Source of the DNA: JAFDBW01 sp963825575
GTDB lineage: Bacteria; Desulfobacterota; Desulfuromonadia; Desulfuromonadales; BM103
DNA: 64,000 nucleotides
Reading direction: 5' to 3'
Assembly (NCBI GenBank): GCA_963825575.1
Contig: CAWGUB010000001.1
Location: 1-64,000 of the forward strand
In this document: piece after piece, positions 9,607-17,820 of the stretch
Numbering within the stretch: position 1 is the stretch's first letter
Layout of the letters: the number at the start of each line of letters is the position of its first letter
Made by a program: the position numbers and the translations under genes
The notes under the pieces: generated by a model
What the model was told of the DNA's origin: nothing
Database searches by the model: none
Seen by the model: the letters and a program-made list of their open reading frames with translations, nothing else

Positions 9607-10479
9607 TCAAGCTTTCATGTTTTTCTTGAATTTTCTGAAGATAATCTCAGTTTTCAACTTCTGCAGCGGGTTGTTGCCCCCAAACCAGAGATAGCCTTTT
9701 TTCAGCTTCCGTTTATACATATCAATCTGGATGTAGTGAGGAACGGCGTAAACTTTCTGACTTCCGGTAATGATCTTGACGACTTCCGTGCTGAGCAGGG
9801 AAGCTGCCAGAGTACAGGCAGGAGCGACCGCAGGCCCTGTTTTTTCTGTCATGCGAACCTTGGAGACATCCAGATAGCTGATGTGATAAGGATTGGGGGC
9901 CAATCCTGCAGCAAAAGCGGCAAGGTTTCTTTCGTACGATTGATTTTCGTTTGTGCCAAAATAGGTATCGAAATCCATACCATCAGGCGAAAACGTTTGC
10001 AGCGTGCTGCCGAACCCCAGGGGGGCACAGGTGACGGCATATATGCCTTTTTCACGTGCTGCGATAAATATTTTGCGACGAGTTGTAAATTCAAAAAAAT
10101 CGATGCCATCGACTAACACCTTCGAATCACCAAGAAATTCATTAAGATTTTGCTCCGTGACACCTTCAGTGAAGATTGTCACCTCGGCCTGAGGATTAAT
10201 ATCCTTAACCATCTCCGCAAGGACTTCAGCTTTGTTACGTCCATAGGTAGAATTGGCGGCCCCAAATTGACGACTGACATTTGCTGCTTCAAAGTTGTCA
10301 GGGTCTGCGATGTTGAATTTGCCGAGGCCAAGCCGGGCCAGGGTGAGGATGTGCAACCCGCCGACACCTCCAGCACCAACGACCGCAACCCTGGCCTGAA
10401 GCAATTGTGCTTGTTCATGCTCACTCAGCAGTCCGATGTTCCTGGAAAACTCAGTGGCAATTAAGGCGTCGACATTCAT
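9607..10479 (-). CDS. ThiF/MoeB/E1-like adenylyltransferase
   Basis: An intact 290-residue Rossmann-fold protein of the ThiF-HesA-MoeB-Uba1 superfamily, which adenylates the C-terminus of a carrier or peptide. The nucleotide-binding glycine motif is VAVVGAGGVGGLHIL (about 31-45), followed by the acidic strand end IADPDNFEAANVSRQFG with the conserved N and R(Q). KVLVDGIDFFEF and CAPLGFGSTLQTF follow, and CTLAASLLSTEVVKI near 220 is the helix typical of the family. No ubiquitin-like or sulfur-carrier protein is visible nearby, so the partner is unknown. It heads a minus-strand unit with the lipoprotein-sorting-like and DUF1302-like genes. A perfect 9-bp inverted repeat upstream may be its operator. 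Confidence 0.8.
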   Translation of the reverse strand: MNVDALIATEFSRNIGLLSEHEQAQLLQARVAVVGAGGVGGLHILTLARLGLGKFNIADPDNFEAANVSRQFGAANSTYGRNKAEVLAEMVKDINPQAEVTIFTEGVTEQNLNEFLGDSKVLVDGIDFFEFTTRRKIFIAAREKGIYAVTCAPLGFGSTLQTFSPDGMDFDTYFGTNENQSYERNLAAFAAGLAPNPYHISYLDVSKVRMTEKTGPAVAPACTLAASLLSTEVVKIITGSQKVYAVPHYIQIDMYKRKLKKGYLWFGGNNPLQKLKTEIIFRKFKKNMKA

Positions 10480-10546
10480 TTACAACCCACAACCCGGAAA
10501 AAACTTAAATCCTGAAGGCAATAACAAGAGCATTAATCGTTCCATT

Positions 10547-10581
10547 CTAACATGTTACGAAAATAATTTCACACATGTTAG
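10547..10581 (-). promoter_or_regulatory. Operator-like inverted repeat upstream of the thiF-like gene
   Basis: CTAACATGT at 10547-10555 is repeated in inverse as ACATGTTAG at 10573-10581, a perfect 9-bp dyad with centres 26 bases apart. It lies about 70-100 bases before the thiF-like start in a 365-base gene-free, AT-rich gap (10480-10844). It could bind a dimeric regulator or form a long-loop hairpin. No regulator gene is adjacent. Confidence 0.4.
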
Positions 10582-10844
10582 GTACAAAAACGTCTACATA
10601 TGCCCTTAAATAGCAAAATTAACTATCGAACCTGTTCTAAACTCGTTTTTTAGAAATTCATTCACGGTATCGCAAACTTGTCGAATGGGCAGGATAGCAT
10701 CAGCTTTTCATTCAGACTGATTTAAACAGGTCAAAATTCAGGGAAGGTTTTGCGAGGAAGGCGGCAACTATCCACTCCAGAGATTGAAGCGGCACATTGT
10801 TGAAAAATATTAAAGCAGGCAACGACATAGAACTCGAAATGCGG

Positions 10845-11696
10845 TCACTCCAGCAGATGTTTGTATCTTTCCATCTCTTCGATTTCTATAAGCTTTGACT
10901 GCATGTTCTCGTACTTCCTGATGCCATCGTCAAGATAAGAGATCAGATAATCAACTTCTTTTTCTATAATTTCATAAAAATCATGATCTTCAGTTTCGTC
11001 TGATTTAGATGAGCCCTTGAGGTAGTAGACCGCGCCCTTTATATTGTTAAGGGGGGTGCGTATATCATGGGAAATTCGGGCGATGAACTCACGATTGTTA
11101 CACTCAGCGTCAATAAGGCGATGATAGAGATCATCAAGATCATCACTTTTGAATTTGACTCTTTTGTCGCCCAGGAATCTGCGCAACGCTGTCGCAGCCA
11201 TTATGGAGATGAGTTGGGCCTGATCTAAGTCCTCAGGGTTAAAGGGCTCGCCACTCTTCTTGTCGTTGAGATTAAGGACACCAATGACTTTCTCTCTGGT
11301 CGTAATCGGACAAGCGATGAATGAGCCTGTCTTTCTCCGATTGCTCCTGTAATTGGCAGAAAAGCGTTCATCCATCGCAATGTCTTCAACCAGAACAGGC
11401 ATACCCTGTTCTGCAACTTGCCCGGCGATACCCTCCCCCACCTTGACCGGTGAACTCTTCAAAGTAGCGCTTCTCAGGCCGCGAGAATTCAGAACGTAAA
11501 GTTGACCGTGCCCGTTAAGCAACATCAGCGAGCTGTTTTCCGCTCCGGTCAAATGTGTTGCGAGGTCCAGAATGTGCTGCGTGGCATCACGAAGGTCATT
11601 GGAGGCCATGAAAGATTGATACATGGCATCAAAGGCTGTTTGTAAATTTTCTGTTGCATTAGTTTCGGGGGTTGAGGCATTCATATATTGAATCAC
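10845..11696 (-). CDS. GAF-HisKA protein without a kinase ATPase domain
   Basis: A 283-residue cytoplasmic signalling protein. Residues about 25-170 are a GAF domain (LTGAENSSLMLLN, VGEGIAGQVAEQG, GSFIACPITTREKVIGVLNL). Residues about 200-260 are a HisKA dimerisation helix with the phospho-acceptor box FIARISHDIRTPLNNIKGA. It then ends after a short coiled coil, with no N, G1 or G2 boxes of a HATPase domain in any frame to 10480. So it can dimerise and perhaps receive phosphate but not make it by itself. It may act as an accessory to another kinase or be a truncated histidine kinase. The frame may start at a GTG (11696) or an ATG (11684). It is transcribed divergently from the CAAX protease gene. 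Confidence 0.75.
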   Translation of the reverse strand: MIQYMNASTPETNATENLQTAFDAMYQSFMASNDLRDATQHILDLATHLTGAENSSLMLLNGHGQLYVLNSRGLRSATLKSSPVKVGEGIAGQVAEQGMPVLVEDIAMDERFSANYRSNRRKTGSFIACPITTREKVIGVLNLNDKKSGEPFNPEDLDQAQLISIMAATALRRFLGDKRVKFKSDDLDDLYHRLIDAECNNREFIARISHDIRTPLNNIKGAVYYLKGSSKSDETEDHDFYEIIEKEVDYLISYLDDGIRKYENMQSKLIEIEEMERYKHLLE

Positions 11697-11966
11697 TCAT
11701 GGTGGGTAAGTCGCGACACAGCTTTTAACCCAAAGTACTCTAGCCATATTCATTCAACATGAACATATTGTCAAGTCGCTCGAAAGACAAAATAATTAAT
11801 ACAGCAAGTCCCGTACCATTTTTTTTTTCGCCTATTATCAGGTTGTTTAGCCGTACTGTGAAGGATTTCCGTGAGCTTGTGTAAAAGATTTCGACAAGCA
11901 TACGGCACTTTTTAAGTTGTCATCCCGCAAAATGCAAATCCTTTTGAAGAAAGGCCATATAAACAG

Positions 11967-12659
11967 ATGAGAATCAACAGTCCAACATTCACAAGAGTGG
12001 CACCTTTCGTTGCCTTTATGGGTTTCATTGCAGTCGAGGAAGGCTTGAGGTACCTGCTGAGTCACCAGGTGGTCGACTTTGATCCGACACTGCTCTACTG
12101 GTTATATATTCCCAAGGCTGCTTTGACGGGACTGATCCTGGTGATATTCTGGAAAAATTATTCGGAAATCAGGGCAGGGATCTGCGAAGTCATTCGCAAC
12201 TGTCTGTTAAGCGTTGGCTCAGGGGTATTGGTGTTTTTCCTGTGGATTAACATGGACTGGACACTCGGCAGCCAGAATTCCCCCGCAGGATTCAATCCGG
12301 ACATCTTCAGCACCGAAGGAGTGAGGTGGCTGATGATTGCCGTCAGGGTCACAGGGGCGGTGATTATTGTGCCGATCATGGAAGAACTGTTCTGGCGATC
12401 TTTCCTGTTGCGCTACCTGATCGACAGCAACTTTACAGAGGTCGCGATCGGTCGTTACAGTCTTTTTTCTTTCCTGGCGGTCGCGATCCTTTTCGGCCTG
12501 GAACACCACTATGTTTTCGCCGGCATCATGGCCGGTGTGATTTTCAACGGCATCTACTACTACACCAGGAGCATTGCCCACTGCATCGTCTCGCATGCCG
12601 TTGCCAACCTCTGTCTGGCTGCATATGTCCTGCTAACCGGCAACTGGAACTTCTGGTAA
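11967..12659 (+). CDS. CPBP/CAAX intramembrane protease, exosortase-associated type
   Basis: A 230-residue polytopic inner-membrane protein of the CPBP (Abi/CAAX) glutamic protease family. The catalytic motif EELFWRSFLLRYL lies in the fifth or sixth span, followed by FGLEHHYVFAGIMAGVIFN (second conserved histidine) and HCIVSHAVANL (third motif). The overall pattern, with VEEGLRYLL near the N-terminus, matches the CAAX prenyl protease-related family found with exosortase/PEP-CTERM systems. This fits three PEP-CTERM genes in the same 15 kb. The catalytic glutamates and histidines are all present and the frame is intact. Its substrate is not known. It lies divergent to the GAF-HisKA gene with a 270-base gap. 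Confidence 0.8.
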   Translation: MRINSPTFTRVAPFVAFMGFIAVEEGLRYLLSHQVVDFDPTLLYWLYIPKAALTGLILVIFWKNYSEIRAGICEVIRNCLLSVGSGVLVFFLWINMDWTLGSQNSPAGFNPDIFSTEGVRWLMIAVRVTGAVIIVPIMEELFWRSFLLRYLIDSNFTEVAIGRYSLFSFLAVAILFGLEHHYVFAGIMAGVIFNGIYYYTRSIAHCIVSHAVANLCLAAYVLLTGNWNFW

Positions 12660-13346
12660 ACAAACCAAGCCTATTAACACTTCGACCATAATAACAGTAT
12701 CTGCACATTGTTTACTTCGAGGTCTTGCTACAAGGGATTGAACCGATCCTGCACCCATTCATTGAACAAGTCGCTTCCAGCTATTTCACCAGTTTCCTTC
12801 ATTAGTTATAGATTTTATCCTTTGTGGCTCTTACTTTGAAACACTATATGTTGCTTTCTTTTAAGATTTGCCTTGTCTGGCGCAAGCATCATCAGTAAAT
12901 AACCATATACAGCCAATCCCATCTTTTTTTTGAAGTCATTTTATGTGCAGTGGCTGCTCTAGGAAGTCCATACGTAATCCGATACACCCTTAAATTAGTC
13001 CATAACGACAACAGGTTAAATCGTTTTATTTATCAGTTCTGAATTGGCCGCCCAAGGTATGATGAGCTCTAGTCTCATAGCATGTAATACAGACCAGTCC
13101 GCTAGACGGAGGCTTATCAACTCGGAGGCAAAATAGGCTTCAATATAGACATTCTAATTGATGAAATCTTTTACGGAACAAATCTAATCACACTTGCCAC
13201 TTTTGCCCTAGAAACTCATCAACCTTTATACAGCTTATTATTCTAGATAATTGTCGACGCACCACGCTATTAAAAATCTGTCGAGAACCTTTACACAACT
13301 TGCAAAGCCTTAAGCATATAACAATAAATTCAAATACTTATATACG
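12660..13346. other. Gene-free AT-rich stretch
   Basis: About 690 bases with no open frame resembling a protein and no RNA gene I recognise. A weak small hairpin (CCGCTAGACGG) lies near 13099-13109. The only supported signal is the sigma-54 promoter immediately to the right. Confidence 0.5.
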
Positions 13347-13361
13347 TGGCCCAACAATTGC
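13347..13361 (+). promoter_or_regulatory. Sigma-54 (-24/-12) promoter of PEP-CTERM gene 2
   Basis: TGGCCCAACAATTGC matches TGGC-N7-TTGC in the exact RpoN spacing. It lies 51 bases before the start codon, which has its own strong AGGAGAGG ribosome site. Confidence 0.75.
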
Positions 13362-13412
13362 AATTCTAAACTTAAAGATTTGTGGATAATTAATTTGTAG
13401 AGGAGAGGCTTT

Positions 13413-14247
13413 ATGCTGAAAATGGCGATTCGTTCAACACTTCTGGCTGGTTTTTTGGCTGTATGTATAATGGGACCCCAAATTGCCGATGCAACGGTCG
13501 TAGATCTTTCCAATACGAGCATCAACTCTGGCATTATCAATGGAGCCACGTTTACGTTTGATCAGCTACAACCTTCCGGGACAGGTGTCTTAAATCCTTT
13601 CCTGCGAATTCAGAGATAATGGTACTGAGCAGGGGTACAATACCACTCTAAACAATCAAGGTGCTTATCCATTTGAAGAAAAGTTTGGGATATGGACTCA
13701 CGATCTGCTGTTTTCTTCTCTGCAAGTTATAGACGGAAACTACCAGTTTGTACTTGATCTTGGTGAACCTGTTGCTACAAACGATAACCAAGGCATGCAA
13801 AGCTTGATTTCCCTTGATGGTTTGAAGTTTTTCAAGACCAGTATCCCAGGGCAGAGTAGTGATTCCACTGACAGTGACGGCAACGCCAATGGCATCATCG
13901 GCACACTTCTTTGGGATATGGATGCCTTGGACGCGACTAGCTATGTTATGCTCGACGCCAACCGCCTAGGGAATCCAGGCAACGGCGTCAGCGACATGTT
14001 GCTGACAATTCCAGAGAATTTTTTCAGTAGCGTGCTAGAAACAGAGTATCTGATCCTTTGGTCTCGGTTTGGCCTCGAGCAGCCCTGGACAACTGGCGCA
14101 GAGAGTTTTGGCACTTTTGAGGAATGGGCACACCTCACAGATGAAGGCGGCGGTGATGATCAAGGTGTAATACCTGAACCCTCAACACTGATCCTGCTCG
14201 GCGCAGGTCTGATCGGTCTGGCTGCTTATCGCCGCAAGAAACATTGA
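13413..14247 (+). pseudogene. PEP-CTERM sorting-domain protein 2, frameshifted
   Basis: About 277 residues if rejoined. The first frame (13413 to 13619) has a signal peptide (MAIRSTLLAGFLAVCIM, then ADA). The second frame takes over near 13608 with RDNGTEQGYNTTLNN and runs to the stop at 14247. The C-terminus is a classic anchor: VIPEPSTLILLGAGLIGL, then AAYRRKKH. The middle is Asp/Ser/Gly-rich with no enzyme motif. A short motif (IPGQSSDSTDSDGNANG) could bind calcium, which is a guess. A single indel near 13608 separates the halves. A sigma-54 promoter, a strong ribosome site and a terminator frame the gene, so only the coding frame is damaged. Confidence 0.8.
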
Positions 14248-14267
14248 TCTTTCAGTCAGTAGAATTT

Positions 14268-14299
14268 AAAAAAGCCGGAGATTTCTCTCCGGCTTTTTT
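14268..14299. terminator. Bidirectional intrinsic terminator
   Basis: AAAAAAGCCGGAG and CTCCGGCTTTTTT form a long perfect stem with T runs on both strands, between the convergent PEP-CTERM gene 2 and the S8 protease gene. Confidence 0.85.
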
Positions 14300-14306
14300 G
14301 TTTGAT

Positions 14307-16048
14307 TTACTTGTAAACAACCATTTCATCAAAGCCAACATTCCCGGCAGGATCTCTGGCTTCTATTCTTATCGTGTGCAGCCCCTTTGCTGACCTTGCG
14401 CGTGTTCCAGCTCCAGCTGAGGGAACCTGACGCTTTTCGTTGCCATGAGTTTCCCATCGACATAAACCTTCATTTCAACCACACCGTTTTCATCCGAGGC
14501 CGATGCGGTCACGGTTGTTCTATTCCAAGGGTCGACCCATTGGAGGGGGACAGAATCGTCACACTAGGTGGCAAGCTGTCTGCAACCACAACAACCTCTT
14601 CAATGACAACCTGAACCGTATCAGTCAGCGAGGCATTTCCTGAGCTATCGAAAGCTTTGGCCTCAATCGTGTAGTAGCCGCTGGCGGCTAGACGATGCAT
14701 TCCATGTCGTTGCAAAAGGGCGCAATGGCATCGGTGGCGAGCAATGACCCGTTGATGCGGAATTCCACCTTTTCGACAGCGACATTGTCATTGGCTGTCG
14801 CAGTGATCGAAACATTACCCGAAACCGTCTGGTTGTTGCTCGGACTGGTCAGCGCGACAGAAGGAGGCTCGGTATCCGTCATCGGGTTGGAAGTTCATCG
14901 CTTCCATCATGGCGTTGTAGGCATTGATCCGACCATAGCCAAAGACATTATCAAATCCGGATGTCGCCGAGATCGTCGGCCGTGCTTTTCAAAATCTCCA
15001 AAACCTGTTGATGGGTTAATTGTGGGTTGGCACTCCAGATCAACGCGGCAAGTCCGGCTGTAATTGGTGACGAGAAAGAAGTCCCGTTCCAGTAACCGTA
15101 ACCACCACCGTTGTTCGTGGTCAGGATCGAAACACCAGGGGCCGTGAGGGTGATCCAGTCTGCCATAGTTGGAAAAGCTGGCCTTATTGTCCGCCGAGTC
15201 GGTCGCTGCGACAGCAACGGCATTGGTGCAGGCTGCCGGATAGTAACGGGTGCTGGTATTGTAGTTCGCTGCCGAAGCAAAGACGAGAACGCCATTGTTC
15301 CAGGCATAGTTGACTGCGTTATTCAGTGTCGACGAGGAGCTTGAACCGCCGATGCTGATATTGATGACTTTTACGCCATGATCGACTGCGTAGATGATAG
15401 CACTGGAAATATTGCTGTAAGTTGCCCAATCGTTGGAGTCAAGAACAACCAGCGGCATGATCGGGTTGTTCCAGGCAACACCGGCAACTCCCGTGGCATT
15501 GTTCGAGATGGCTCCTGCAGAGCCGGCAACAGCTGTGCCGTGTCCCAGGACATCGTGCGTATCGTTATTGTTCGCGACGAAAGTTGTAACCGGGCATGGA
15601 GCTTCGCCATCAGATCGGGATGATCCGGGTCAACACCGGAATCAATAATGGCGATCGGGATCGCAGCTGAACCAACGCCCATTTCCCATGCTGAAGGAGT
15701 CATGATTTTCGTGTGGTGCCATTGGCTGGGAAAACTGGGGTCATTGGGAACAATCATTCCCTGGGCAAGGAAATTCTCCTCAACAAAGGTGAAATTGGGA
15801 TTTTTAGCCAACGCCGCTTTGACCTTGGCGAAGTTCTTTTCAGGAACCCTGATGCGCTTTACGCGAATCTGAGGGATCTCATCCAGGATCGTGCCACCAT
15901 TGGCTTTGATGGCCTTGTCGACATTGGCCTTGGTTGCCTTGACGGCTTGCTGAACCAGCAGCTCTCCTTTGACAAAAGGCCCGGCAGCAAAAGAAGTTGA
16001 TGTGATGAGAAGCAGAAGGACGGACAGAATTGTTTTGATGGTAAACAT
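14307..16048 (-). pseudogene. Secreted S8 (subtilisin-like) protease, multiply frameshifted
   Basis: About 580 residues if rejoined. Frame 1 (from 16048) holds a signal peptide, an inhibitor-like propeptide (KGELLVQQAVKATKANVDKA, then ENFLAQGMIVPNDP) and the catalytic Asp motif AIIDSGVDPDHPD. The next frame holds the catalytic His (GHGTAVAGSAGAISNNATG, about 15555-15500) and VINISIGGSSSSS. A third has the catalytic Ser (NGTSFSSPITAGLAALIW, about 15090-15037). Two Ig-like repeats (PPSVALTSPSNNQTVSGN and PPSVTILSPSNGSTLG) follow in other frames, and DPAGNVGFDEMVVYK ends at 14307. At least five indels are needed, yet the full catalytic triad survives. The start is the ATG at 16048, with AGGAGG five bases before it. 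A GEMM riboswitch and a possible sigma-54 promoter lie upstream. Confidence 0.8.
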
Positions 16049-16111
16049 AACCACCTCCTTTGGGTAGAGTTCCTAGAAGACAGAAGACCCAGGTTGGTGG
16101 CTTCTTGTTCT

Positions 16112-16187
16112 TCGGCGGCCCGGCGATCCTAAGTTGTAGGACCCGTAGCTTTGTGCCCCGCAGTTACCTGCGGTTTACCCTTGTCGG
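16112..16187 (-). promoter_or_regulatory. GEMM-I class cyclic-dinucleotide riboswitch
   Basis: Read on the minus strand, the 5' part is AAGGGTAAACC. A stem CCGCAG / CTGCGG is closed by a GTAA (GNRA) tetraloop. Then GGGGCACAAAGCTACGGG, the CCTA...TAGG receptor helix, and GCCGGGCCGCC close the fold. This order and these motifs match the c-di-GMP-I (GEMM-I) aptamer. It sits about 64 bases upstream of the S8 protease start. I could not decide between c-di-GMP and the 3',3'-cGAMP variant known from Geobacter, because the specificity base needs an alignment. Confidence 0.8.
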
Positions 16188-16273
16188 AAACAGTTTATTG
16201 TTTGTTTCAGCGGCAATGATTACACGTAAACATTTTGATACAAGACAATTATGAGTACGAGATGCCTTATATA

Positions 16274-16288
16274 GCAGGTTACATGCCA
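16274..16288 (-). promoter_or_regulatory. Possible sigma-54 promoter for the S8 protease
   Basis: On the minus strand TGGCATGTAACCTGC keeps GG and GC in RpoN spacing, with CTGC in place of TTGC. A start point about 12 bases downstream would place the whole riboswitch in the leader RNA. Confidence 0.45.
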
Positions 16289-16523
16289 ATCAATAACATG
16301 TTGAAATTAAAGGAAGGAATTTCTCTGTCAATTCATTTGATAAAATTCCAGTTGCAATTATTGTCTCCATTACCTGTTATTTACCAGTGCATCAAGGGAT
16401 CATCGTAGTGGCAAAGACCCTGTTAAAAAAAGGTTTTTGAAACAGCCGGCAAAGTATGAAAAATGTCCTGCTAGTAACTTCACAAAAAAAAGAGTAGATC
16501 TGATGATCTGCTCCTTTTAAATT

Positions 16524-16572
16524 TGGTCGGGGCGAGTGGATTCGAACTTCCAACACATGCACCCTATGGATG
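16524..16572 (-). pseudogene. tRNA-Pro 3'-half remnant
   Basis: The plus strand reads TGGTCGGGGCGAG-GGATTCGAAC with one change, followed by a decayed anticodon arm around TGCACCCTATGG. It matches the 3' half of tRNA-Pro at 18864-18940, including the encoded CCA and the ATTT beyond it. A related GATCTGCTCC hairpin arm lies next to both copies. No 5' half can be found. It looks like the duplicated tRNA end left by an integration, or an old tRNA duplication. Confidence 0.65.
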
Positions 16573-16867
16573 ATACTTCAATCCTCACAAATTCACGGCC
16601 TGAACATCTGTAGGTAGTGCGACTTGCGTGCATTAATAAGAATATATTCTAGTAAGACTTATAGTGTTATTGCCAATCGTGATTTTTAATAAACATCAAA
16701 GATGTGAATATCTAGTCTTGGCCCTTTATAGGTGGGTAAAACCCACATTTCAGCCCGTTCTTGAGCCAAATCTACTTACAACGATAAGCCGTCGATAAAT
16801 TTTACACTAAGAGGTAAAACATTAAACAAGGACTTCTTTTATTATACATTTCAATACATTACAACTT

Positions 16868-16882
16868 TGGCCTAGTCTTTGC
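16868..16882 (+). promoter_or_regulatory. Sigma-54 (-24/-12) promoter of PEP-CTERM gene 3
   Basis: TGGCCTAGTCTTTGC matches TGGC-N7-TTGC with exact RpoN spacing, 82 bases before the preferred ATG of the gene. Confidence 0.7.
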
Positions 16883-16964
16883 TAATGAACTAATTATCTA
16901 TATGTGTAAATTAAAGAACCTTTTCTCTGCACCGAAAACATATGTCATCGTCATGGAGGCCAAA

Positions 16965-17682
16965 ATGAAAACCAGACTTATTTATTTAATCATTTTCGTT
17001 GTAGGGTGTTTCTTTGTTTCCGGGAATGCTTGGGCAACTGCTTATGATTATGGTGATGCAGTCGGATACGCACAAGCATATCATAGCACTCCACAATGGC
17101 AGAGACTGGGAACTGATTGGGACGCAGAGAATGTCCCAGAAACTTGTCGACACATCAGATGACGGAGTCTCTTGGTCTGTTGATGGAGGAAGTACTTATG
17201 GCCATTATGATATCCTGGCAGGACAGACTGTCACATTCAAATTTGATATTTACAAGGATAAGTGGGGCCGTCATGCTACTGAACAGCTGGCAGTTTGGCT
17301 GGACTGGAATCAGGACAATGACTTTTCAGATAGCAATGAGCGTATTTTTTTAAATGCTTGGGATTTCAGGACAGATTACACTACTGAAACCGGCGAAGTG
17401 GCCCCCTATGATGACAGTTATTCAGGTTTCAGCAAATCGTTTTTCTTTGATCTGATTTTCCCTGAAACTGCCCTTGGTGATTACTTTTTGCGGGCACGCG
17501 TCGCATGTAATTTTGACGTTAACCCGATTGAAAACTTTATGCCCACCGGACACGTTTGGCAGGGGGAAGTTGAAGACTGGATGCTGACAGTCAACCCCGT
17601 TCCCGAACCTTCAACGGTTCTCCTTCTCGGCAGCGGTCTGGTTGGTCTGGTTTTTTACGCACGTCGGAGAAAGAACGGATAA
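16965..17682 (+). pseudogene. GEVED-type PEP-CTERM protein 3, frameshifted
   Basis: About 239 residues if rejoined. The ATG at 16965 is chosen because GGAGG lies five bases upstream; an earlier ATG at 16902 lacks a ribosome site. Frame 1 gives a signal peptide (MKTRLIYLIIFVVGCFFVSG, then AWA) and YDYGDAVGYAQAYHS. Frame 2 takes over near 17130-17150 with LVDTSDDGVSW. It continues with VWLDWNQDNDFSDSNERIF, an aspartate-rich probable Ca-binding run, and WQGEVEDWMLTV, the GEVED motif common in surface proteins. The anchor is VPEPSTVLLLGSGLVGLVF, then RRRKNG. One indel separates the frames. Promoter, ribosome site and terminator are intact. Confidence 0.8.
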
Positions 17683-17707
17683 GACTTCACATTTTTTAAG
17701 ATCACTG

Positions 17708-17736
17708 ACCGCCTCTGCAAAGGGGCGGTTTTTTAT
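17708..17736 (+). terminator. Intrinsic terminator of PEP-CTERM gene 3
   Basis: ACCGCCTC pairs with GGGGCGGT over a TGCAAA loop and is followed by TTTTTT, 25 bases after the stop codon. Confidence 0.8.
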
Positions 17737-17820
17737 TATTGTATGATATGGCTACCCGGAGTTAGTCCAGATGGCCATCATTGATGAGCTACAAAAAGAG
17801 GAGCCGATCGATGATCTGCT

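Noticed and set aside
13099..13109. Riboswitch-like hairpin in the 12660-13346 gap
   Set aside because: Only a tiny CCG/CGG stem; no conserved aptamer motif could be found around it.
16524..16620. A second complete tRNA gene
   Set aside because: Only the 3' half is similar; there is no acceptor 5' strand or D arm that pairs.
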